The position numbers and the translations under genes were made by a program. Shown here one piece after another: positions 1 through 7,800 of a stretch of DNA of 64,000 bases. The number at the start of each line of letters is the position of its first letter. Position 1 is the stretch's first letter. Source of the DNA: Acidimicrobiales bacterium (GTDB taxonomy: Bacteria > Actinomycetota > Acidimicrobiia > Acidimicrobiales > Iamiaceae); assembly GCA_035547835.1 (NCBI GenBank), contig DASZTW010000001.1, positions 207,902 through 271,901 of the forward strand, written 5' to 3'. The notes beneath the pieces are model-generated. The model saw only the letters and a program-made list of their open reading frames with translations, did no database searches and was not told the DNA's origin.

Positions 1-1870
1 GTCGCACGCCGGTGCGCAGGTCGTACTCGAACAGCAGCACCTCGTCGACGCGCTCGACCCCTTCGACGGTCTCCAGCAGCTGTGAGATCTGTGCCGCGTT
101 GAGATCGTCGTCGAACGGCCATCCCGCGGCCTCGGGCCCGCCCGTCACCGGGTTCACGTAGCCGAACAGCAAGTCGAGCGCCCGCTGGCGGATCAGGTTC
201 ACGGGACGCCCGGCGTGCGCGCTCAGCAACGCTGCCACGGTCACGCCCTGGTAGTACGGCGTGCCGACCTCGACGGTGGTCCCGAGGATGCGGCGCTCGT
301 CGAGGTGGCCCGACACCCGCTGCAGCAGGGCGTCGCTGATCGCGAAGTCGTCGATGCTCAGCTGCGCCACCGGACGCTTGACGCGCGGCACCACCAACAG
401 CCGCACCGGCCCGCCCGACGCCTTCGGCGCGAGGCAGCGCGCCCGCGCCACCTCGATCGAGGACTCGAGCGTGAGCCGTTCGAAGTCGGTGGCCGTCACC
501 GCTCGCTGGCCGGTGCGGATCGTCATCGGGCCGCGGAGTTTGGCGTTGTCGACCGACTCCGCGTCGACCCCGCCGAGCGCTGGCTGCAGGTTCTCGGCCT
601 GGCTGATGTACGGCACGGTCGTGTGCAGGACTCGGAGAGTGCCGGCGCCGACGTTGCCCGCTGCGCCACCGCCGTGGCGGTAGCCGGTCACGGACACCTC
701 TGCGCCGTCGGGCGGGATCGCGCCGTGCTGGCGGATCGTGCCGTCGGCGTAGCGCACTTGTGGTCCGAAGCGGATGGTGCCGCTGGCGCCGTCCCACGTG
801 AAGTGGCGATCGGTGGGCCCCGAGCGGGTGAAGTCGTCGACCTCCCGCCAGGTCTCGGCGCCGCGGTTGGTCGTGACCGCCACGCCCTCGCCCTCGCGCC
901 GCGGCAGCACCGGCGGGTGCAACACGACGAAGTGCTGACCGGGACGACCGGTGCTCCTCCCCAGCGACTCGGGTCCCACCTGTTCCGCGTGCTCGGCCGC
1001 GACCGTTCCGCCGAGCGAGTCAGCCTTCAGCGAACGGATCTGCGGCGACGCGACGTACGCGGGCTGGCCGGCACGCGGGGCGAGCAGGCGAGCGCGAAGC
1101 CAATGCGCTCGCACGCCGCCCACGGTGAGGGCGTCGTGGCGCATCGGCATCACCAAGGCGACCGTGCCGTCGCGGTTGATGCCGCCGGTGGTGTCCCGGT
1201 ACACGTGGAGCGGGATCCAGACCTCGCCGGTCCACGCCTCCCACACCAGCGGCGGGTCGGTCGGGTCGACGCCGATGCCCTCGACCGACGCTTGGATCGT
1301 GAGCTCGATGACGTTGCCGCCCAAGGTCTCCTCGAAGCCGAGGTAGAAGGCGTCGCCCGGGGTCAGCGGCTGCGAGGCGAAGCACACGACGGTGCCGCCC
1401 TCGTAGCGCAGATCGTCGATGGCGTCCTCGAAGTGCTCCTCGTCGCCCGCCAGCGCGCGCAGCGCCGCCACGAGGTTGGGCGGGGCGATCACCAAATCGG
1501 TCGTGGTGGAGAACACCACGCGCTCGCCGTCGCCGGCCGTCGGCGTGGCCACTTGCGTTCCGGCCGGCACGAGCACCGGATCCGGCAGGACCGACGACAG
1601 CCAGAACGTCAGGTCGGCGCGCGCGACCGATGGCGGGAATGGCTCGATCCCGACGAGGTCGAGGAACTTCGTGTAGTAGCGATCAGGCACCTGGTTCAGG
1701 CGGTACAGCACCAGGTCCGACATCCACGCGAACAGCTCGATCAGCGCCACGCCCGGGTCGGACAAGTTGTGGTTCGTCCATTCGGGGCAGAACTGAGGGA
1801 TCAGGCGCTTCGCCTCGTCGACGAGGTCTTGGAAGTGGCGATCGTCCAGCTCGGGCGCAGGCAACGGCAT
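1..1870 (-). CDS. Baseplate assembly protein of a contractile injection system (gpJ/Afp11-like), 3' end outside window
   Basis: About 623 residues are visible and the gene continues past the left edge. The protein opens MPLPAPELDDRHFQDLVDEA and soon has the segment WTNHNLSDPGVALIELFAW, typical of the large 'putative baseplate assembly protein' family found in CIS and phage-tail-like loci. This family builds the baseplate wedge that links hub, tube and sheath. The ATG at 1870 is chosen because an AAGAGGAG ribosome site precedes it and the gp25-like gene stops only 4 bases upstream, as expected in one operon. The first 250 residues carry the most family-like sequence, and the rest is a beta-rich middle region. 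Family assignment rests on composition and on position beside gp25 and VgrG; exact domain limits are inferred. Confidence 0.85.
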   Translation of the reverse strand, partial: MPLPAPELDDRHFQDLVDEAKRLIPQFCPEWTNHNLSDPGVALIELFAWMSDLVLYRLNQVPDRYYTKFLDLVGIEPFPPSVARADLTFWLSSVLPDPVLVPAGTQVATPTAGDGERVVFSTTTDLVIAPPNLVAALRALAGDEEHFEDAIDDLRYEGGTVVCFASQPLTPGDAFYLGFEETLGGNVIELTIQASVEGIGVDPTDPPLVWEAWTGEVWIPLHVYRDTTGGINRDGTVALVMPMRHDALTVGGVRAHWLRARLLAPRAGQPAYVASPQIRSLKADSLGGTVAAEHAEQVGPESLGRSTGRPGQHFVVLHPPVLPRREGEGVAVTTNRGAETWREVDDFTRSGPTDRHFTWDGASGTIRFGPQVRYADGTIRQHGAIPPDGAEVSVTGYRHGGGAAGNVGAGTLRVLHTTVPYISQAENLQPALGGVDAESVDNAKLRGPMTIRTGQRAVTATDFERLTLESSIEVARARCLAPKASGGPVRLLVVPRVKRPVAQLSIDDFAISDALLQRVSGHLDERRILGTTVEVGTPYYQGVTVAALLSAHAGRPVNLIRQRALDLLFGYVNPVTGGPEAAGWPFDDDLNAAQISQLLETVEGVERVDEVLLFEYDLRTGVR

Positions 1871-1874
1871 CGCC

Positions 1875-2318
1875 CTACTCCTCTTCTCGGGGGATCACGT
1901 AGAACGGGTAGACGAGGTTGCGCCGATCGTTGGTGGTGCGCACCTGGTACGTCACCTCGATGTGCACCAGCCCACGATCTCGTCCGTCAGGGTGGATCTC
2001 CACGTTCTCGACGTCGACGCGCGGTTCCCACTCGGCGAGCGCCTCGCGCACCGCGTGGGCCATCAGACCGAGGGTGTTCGCGTTGATCGGCTCGAACAGC
2101 AGGTCCCAGATCCGGCAGCCGAAGCGTGGGCGCATGACCCGCTCCGACGGCGCTGTCGCCAGCACGACCCGGATCGAACGGTCGAGGTCGTCGGGGCCCG
2201 ATGTCAACGCGATGCTGCCCGTGTGGTCCACGCCCATCGGGAATCGGACGCCCCGCCCGATGAACGCAGGGTCGGGTGCGGAACCTTCGGGGAGGCCGGG
2301 GGCGAAGTGGTCGGACAT
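1875..2318 (-). CDS. GPW/gp25-like baseplate wedge protein
   Basis: 147 residues, the usual size for gp25-like wedge subunits (T4 gp25, Afp9). Family hallmarks are the central segment LDRSIRVVLATAPSERVMRP followed by FGCRIWDLLFEP, and a C-terminal beta strand ending in VIPREE. In contractile tails this subunit holds the baseplate wedge to the sheath initiator. The ATG at 2318 overlaps the stop codon of the upstream VgrG-like gene by one base (TGATG), so the two are probably translationally coupled. The position between the spike gene and the large wedge gene is the standard CIS order. Confidence 0.92.
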   Translation of the reverse strand: MSDHFAPGLPEGSAPDPAFIGRGVRFPMGVDHTGSIALTSGPDDLDRSIRVVLATAPSERVMRPRFGCRIWDLLFEPINANTLGLMAHAVREALAEWEPRVDVENVEIHPDGRDRGLVHIEVTYQVRTTNDRRNLVYPFYVIPREEE

Positions 2319-4108
2319 CAGTTGATCGCCACCGCGGCGCCCTTGATCACGACCGGCCCGCTGCCGTTCACGTTCACCATCGCGCCTTTCAGTTCGAGCG
2401 GCCCTCCCGCCTCGACCGTGCCGGCCGTCTGGGCCTTGGCCTGGATCATCAGCCCCTGCAGCTTCAGCTCGGTCTCGGCCTTGATGGTGACGTTCATGCC
2501 CGAGATCTCGACGTTGCCCGACGACAGCTTCACCGACGCCTGACCGGCCTGGACGGTGATCGGGCTGGTCTGGGGTGCCTGGATCATGATCTCGTTCCCG
2601 GCGACCTTCACGAGGTGGTTGCCGTCGCCGAGTTTCAACAAGATGTGCTGCTGTGGGCTCGAGGCCGAGTCGGACAACTCGATGAGGTGGCCCTTGCGGG
2701 ACTTGGTCCGCCAAGCGGCCGGCTCGGGCTCCGATCCGACGTCGACCGGTGGCTTGTTCTTGCCGCTGTAGAGCGAGCCGAGCACGATCGGGCGTCGCAG
2801 ATCGCCGCCCTCGAAACCGACGAGGACTTCGTCGTTGATGTCCGGGAGGTAGGCGATGCCCTTGTCGTTGCCGGCGCCGACAGCGGCCACCCGGGCCCAC
2901 GTCGTCGTCAGCTGATCGTCGAGCGTCGGGCACGAGATCTGGACCCGCCACGCGCCTTCGGGGTCCTTGTTGTTGGTGACCAGCCCCACGACGAGTCCTT
3001 CGCGCCGGTTGAGCGTGCCCCCGAGGTAGCCGGCCGCGGGCGCCAGGCTGTCGACCATGCCGTGGGGTCGTCGCTCGCCCGCGACGAAGCGGGTGAGCAG
3101 ACCGGTGGCGCGGCGATACACGTGGCTCACTGAGGACAGCGGGTACATCCCGTCGAGATCCCCGGCACCGGCGACCTTCACCTTGCTCCCCGGCGCCAAG
3201 TGCGGGTTGACCGCAGCGGTCCCCCGGGCAACGACCTGCCCGTCCCACCCGGTCTGCATGAGCGCTTTCGACAGGCCTTTCGCCTCGTCGGGGCTGAGCA
3301 CCCCGAGCTGGCCGAACTGCTTCGGCTGCCCGGGAAACGCCGAGCTCACCGCGCCGATCTCGAAGCGTTGGGCGAAGGTGGACGTGGGAACTCCGTCGGG
3401 AGTCTTCGCTTCCTGCTCGAAGGGCTTCTGGTTCTTCGGCTCCCAATCGCGGACCCGCACGCTCGAGGGAGCGAACGACCGGCCCCGGACCTGCAGCGAG
3501 AACAGACCGCCGTCGTCACCGAGCTTGACCTCGACCGCCGGGGTGGGTGGTTGGTCGGTGACGTGCAACGTGGTGCCTTCCATCCACCAGCTGCACGCGG
3601 TGCGGGCCGCGATCTGCTGCAGCAGCGCCAGATCGGTGTCGGCCACGACGAGGTACTCGAACACGCTCCCGTTGAGGTTGATGGCCGCCCGCACCCCATG
3701 GGTCGAGGCGATCGTCCGGATCAGGTCCGCGTACTTGATCTGCTGCTTGGCGACGAACGTGGTCCTGCGGCTGAACCGGTGCGACAAGTCGTCGGCGATG
3801 ACGACGAGTTGCTCGGCGTCCGCCCCAGCGCCGCAGCGAACTTCGATACCGGTCACCTCCAGCGTGGCGCACTCGACCGTGGCCGCCGATGCCTTGTCGG
3901 CCACCGGCAACTTCACGACCACCCGAGCGCCCACTTTGAACGGGCCCTGGCGCAACAGCTTCTGTCCGACATCGGTGAACGTCATCACGCAGCGTCCGGT
4001 CACGTTCAGCCCCAAGTCGAGCTGCAGCTCGACCAAGGCGTTGAGCTGCTCGTCGCTCAGCTCTCGGCCGTCAATCTGGAGCAGTGGCGCGTCGATCCCC
4101 TGTGGCAC
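2318..4108 (-). CDS. VgrG-like spike/hub protein (gp27-gp5 fusion, Afp8-like)
   Basis: 596 residues. Residues 1 to about 340 resemble the gp27-like hub (late control protein D fold). About 355-460 look like the gp5 OB-fold, with DKGIAYLPDINDEVLVGFEG and RRPIVLGSLYSGKNKPP, both typical of VgrG proteins. The remaining 130 residues are a repetitive beta-strand region (NEIMIQAP, VTIKAETELKLQG, KGAMVNVNGSG) that should form the trimeric needle. It is the central spike on which the PAAR-like tip sits. The start is a GTG at 4108, 3 bases after the stop of the LysM-type gene. No extra C-terminal effector domain is seen. Confidence 0.92.
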   Translation of the reverse strand: MPQGIDAPLLQIDGRELSDEQLNALVELQLDLGLNVTGRCVMTFTDVGQKLLRQGPFKVGARVVVKLPVADKASAATVECATLEVTGIEVRCGAGADAEQLVVIADDLSHRFSRRTTFVAKQQIKYADLIRTIASTHGVRAAINLNGSVFEYLVVADTDLALLQQIAARTACSWWMEGTTLHVTDQPPTPAVEVKLGDDGGLFSLQVRGRSFAPSSVRVRDWEPKNQKPFEQEAKTPDGVPTSTFAQRFEIGAVSSAFPGQPKQFGQLGVLSPDEAKGLSKALMQTGWDGQVVARGTAAVNPHLAPGSKVKVAGAGDLDGMYPLSSVSHVYRRATGLLTRFVAGERRPHGMVDSLAPAAGYLGGTLNRREGLVVGLVTNNKDPEGAWRVQISCPTLDDQLTTTWARVAAVGAGNDKGIAYLPDINDEVLVGFEGGDLRRPIVLGSLYSGKNKPPVDVGSEPEPAAWRTKSRKGHLIELSDSASSPQQHILLKLGDGNHLVKVAGNEIMIQAPQTSPITVQAGQASVKLSSGNVEISGMNVTIKAETELKLQGLMIQAKAQTAGTVEAGGPLELKGAMVNVNGSGPVVIKGAAVAIN

Positions 4109-4111
4109 CGC

Positions 4112-4765
4112 TCAGCCCTCCAGCCGCGGGATCGACAGCAGGGTTCCGGGCCGGAGCGCGAACGGATCCTCGATGCCGTTGGCCGCGGCGATCGTGCGCC
4201 AACGGGTGGGATCGCCGTAGTGCGCAGCGGCGATCCGGTCGAGCGTCTCGCCGGGGCTGATGCGGTGCACCCGGTGCGGGCGGGGCGTGCCCGACGTCGG
4301 GTTCTGGCGGCCGAACGCCATCTCCTCCTCGAACTGCAGGAGCGTCAGGTCGGCACGCGCCCGCAGTGGTGTGCCTTCGGACGAGAAGTAGTCGAAGTTC
4401 ACCGTCGCCGAGGTCACCACGGCTTTGAACGAGTGCAGTTGACCCCAGTGGAATCGCACCCACGGCGGTCGCACGTTGCCAGAAGCCTCGTCGCTGCCGG
4501 GGAGCTTCGGGTTCACCTCGAGGAGCCCGAGAATCTGACCGGTGTAGCTGGTGACGGGCTGGCCCGTGTCGGTGGTGTCGAAGAACAGCGACAACGCGAA
4601 CATCCCGGACCCGGCGCCGCCGTAGCGCGCTTTGGCCACCCCTTTGCCCGGCAAGGGGTCGACATACCAGTTGTTGCTCCGGGTCACCGAGAGCTCGGCT
4701 GGGTTGAACTTGCACTCGATGCGCTTGCCGTCCTCGATCTCGAGGAAGGACTTGTCACCGGCCAT
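4112..4765 (-). CDS. CIS tube/baseplate linker protein with C-terminal LysM-like domain (Afp7-like)
   Basis: 217 residues. The N-terminal 150 residues match the CIS tube protein type: an IECKFNPAEL motif near the start, then SLFFDTTDTGQPV. The last 50 residues form a LysM-like module (HRISPGETLDRIAAAHYGD, then NGIEDPFALRPGTLLSIP). Homologues connect the inner tube to the VgrG hub (T4 gp53/gp48-type role, Afp7). The start is ATG at 4765 behind AAGGAGG. In CIS particles the LysM-like module is normally structural, not a cell-wall anchor, although peptidoglycan binding cannot be excluded from sequence. Confidence 0.88.
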   Translation of the reverse strand: MAGDKSFLEIEDGKRIECKFNPAELSVTRSNNWYVDPLPGKGVAKARYGGAGSGMFALSLFFDTTDTGQPVTSYTGQILGLLEVNPKLPGSDEASGNVRPPWVRFHWGQLHSFKAVVTSATVNFDYFSSEGTPLRARADLTLLQFEEEMAFGRQNPTSGTPRPHRVHRISPGETLDRIAAAHYGDPTRWRTIAAANGIEDPFALRPGTLLSIPRLEG

Positions 4766-4804
4766 GGCCGCCTCCTTGGCGCCGTCCCATGTGGATGCGG
4801 CGCG

Positions 4805-7800
4805 TCACAACGACTCCCACGGCAGCCACCGACCCCGACGTTCGAGGTCATCACGAAGTCGCGCCTCGAGACGGTCGACGATCTGGTCGATCAGGTCCGA
4901 TGTCACGGCGGGGGGCCCGACCGGCCCGCCGGGCACAACAGGCGAGCCGCCATCGCCTTGCGGCGGCGCGGAGCTGGCGAGCGGCTGATCCGAACGGCGA
5001 ATCACGTGGGCTCCCGACGTGCTCGCCGGACCGAAGCCACCCGGGACCCCACCACCGTTGCCGGAGCCACCCCCGCTGGCACCTCCGACGTACGTCCCGC
5101 CGCCGTTCGCTCCACCCGAGAGGCGCCGCAGCACGGCGGGATCGAGTTGGCGGCTGATGGTGGTCGAGGGCTGCACCGGACCCATGGCCGGCCGCCCGAT
5201 CGACGTCGTCACGAAGCCCGACGGCCCCGTGAACCCCGGCGTCGCGGACACCGACGGTGACTGGCCGCCGCTCCCACCGCCTGCCGTCCCTGCGGCGGGC
5301 CCCGAACCGCTCGCGCCGGTCGCGCTGCGGGGCCCAGCCGCGCTGCGGGGCCCGGTCGCGCTGCGGGGCCCGACCGCGCTGCGGGGCCCGGTGACCGACT
5401 GCACCGACCGCGCCAACCCGCCGAGTCCACCGACCGCGAGCCCGGCCGTCCCGACCCGCCGAACCGTCGCCCCCCCACCCGAGCCCCCCACCGAGCTGTG
5501 AGCACTTGACCACCCACCAGGTGGCGAACTGCTCACAGCAGACCTGGATCTGCCAACCTCGCCGAACCCACCAGACCGCCCACCCGCCAACCCCACCGAG
5601 CTGTGAGCACTTGACCACCCACCAGGTGGCGAACTGCTCACAGCGGGGGGAAGGAGGCGGGCAACCGGGGGGCGACCCACGGCGAGCGACCGTTGGACAT
5701 GTTGACCGACAGCCCGCGCCAACGTCTCCTCCGCGGACGCCGTGTCGTCGGCGTAGAACCGCGGCAGCGGCGACGGCCTCGCCGCATGCACGAGCTCGTG
5801 TGCGACCACGCCGACCGGCGTGCGCTCCACCGGCTCACGGAGGTGGATGACCCGCCCCACCGTGACCGCTGCCTTCCCGGCGGCGCCGAGCGCCCGCCGT
5901 ACGGGCGCGTCGGCCCGCACCGACACGGCGGCTGGGCCTCGCACCGCCGACGGTCCGGCTATCGCTTCCGCGAGCGGGGCGAGCGACGCGGGCAGCGGGC
6001 GGGCGGGCAACCGGCCTGCGTCGGGCAGCGCGGCGAGGAACCGCCCTGCCGCGGCGCCGGCCTTCGCGCGCGGCATCCCCTCGCCGCCCCCTAGCGGGCG
6101 CGACCCGGCGGCCGGACCTGCGCCGGGCTGCGACAAGCGCGAGCCGACGGCCGGACGTGCGCCGGGCTGCGACAAGCGCGACCCGGCGGCTGGACGTGCG
6201 CCGGGCTGCGACAAGCGCGACCCGGCGGCTGGACCTGCGCCGACGCCTCGAGTCGCCGCACCCGCGCTTCCCGCCGCGACGCGCCCGGCGGCACTCGACG
6301 AAGTCGTCGCAGCTGGCGAGGTGGTGCCTGCGCCCTGGATCCCGGACGCTCCACCCGGTTGCGCCCGCGCCGCGGTCGACGCCTCGTCAGTCCCGCTCCG
6401 CGAGGAACCCGCACCGCCCGACGGGGAGCGGGATGGGGCAGGCGAGCTCACGCTGGCGCTGCTGGGCTGCCGGCGCGCCACCGCCACGGCGCGATCCGTT
6501 GTGGCGGACGCCGTCAGGCCGAAGCCAGGTCGCCCGCCCGCGGTAGCGCCCTGCGCCGCCCGGCGGTCGCCCGGCGGAGCAATCGCGTGGGCCGGTGGGC
6601 GCGGCCGGGACCAGGATCGGCGAAGTGCCACGTCGGCCGCGCCGCCCGATCTGCCTGCGTCGGGTGCACCAAGGAGCCCCGGCGAACGGCGCACGGGCGC
6701 GCCACGGTGGCTGCTGGACGGCGCCGCCTGCGGCCTCCACCACCGCTCGGCCGCTTCCGTCGGGCGCGCCGCTCGGATCGCGGCAGCCTGCACCCCCCAA
6801 CCACTCGCCAGACCCGGACCGGCCCCCAGCGAGCGGGCCGACCCGGCACGGGCTGCATCGAGGCCGGCGGCGCGGCCGGCCTGCCGCAAGCGATCTTCGG
6901 GGACCCGGTCAGCGACGAACGGGCCTGCCCGACCGCCGCTCGATCCCCGCACCCCCGTCGAGCCGGCATCCGGCCGCGCGCCGCGCCCGGGTCCCGACTC
7001 GGCGGACGATCTGCGAACGCTTGTCGCGCCCCGGTCGAGCGCACTGTCAGACGGCCGACCGGCGACGTTCGAAGGCCGCGCGCTCGTCGATCCCGACTCG
7101 GCGCTCGATCGGCGAACGCTCGACGACCGGCTGCCCGACCCCCCAGCCGGCGGCCGACCACCGGTGCCGGGCTGCGATGCGCTCCGCGGCGCGTCCTCCC
7201 GACCCGCCACGCGAGCCACCCCGTCGGCTCGCGCGCCATCGCCGCCTGCTCGTGCCGCCGCACGGGTCGGCCCGCCCGACGCGCCAGTTCGGCGCGCCAC
7301 CGGGCTGGAACCCGTCGACCTCGCGGCATCCGGGGCCTCGCGCCCCGCCGCGCCCATCGCCGTGTCCGACCCGGCGGATCCGCTCCGGGCGAACGACGGA
7401 GTGAACGGCCGGGCGGCGGGCGCGGATCTGGATCGGCCGGAAGCCCCGTCGCCACCGGACAGGTCAGGGGCCCACGGGGCACCCGTCGATGCCTCGGTGT
7501 GGCGACGCAGCGCTTCGATCAGCCCGCTCGCCGCCGCGACTTCCGCGGCGCTCGACGCCGATGCCCCGGATGCAGGGCCACCCGCGCCGCCCGACACCGG
7601 TGACCGGTCCGCACCCACCGGCGAGGCGTCGGTGCGCCACCGCTGCGACCCGGATGGTCGCGCTGCCGAGCGGTCCTGCGGCAGGGCCGCGTCGCCGCGG
7701 TCGCCGCCCGAAGGCGACGACGGCAACCCGGCGGCCGCCCGCCCGCCGCTCCAAGACTCGTCGGCCGTCCGCAGCACGCGATCGGCGGTCGACCCGACAT

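Noticed and set aside
215..2086. 623-codon plus-strand open frame over the baseplate gene
   Set aside because: Arg/His-rich shadow of the minus-strand baseplate gene, with no recognisable domain.
5486..5644. Possible CRISPR-like repeats
   Set aside because: Only two local copies, with a coding spacer of 60 bp and strong palindromy; no array and no cas genes.
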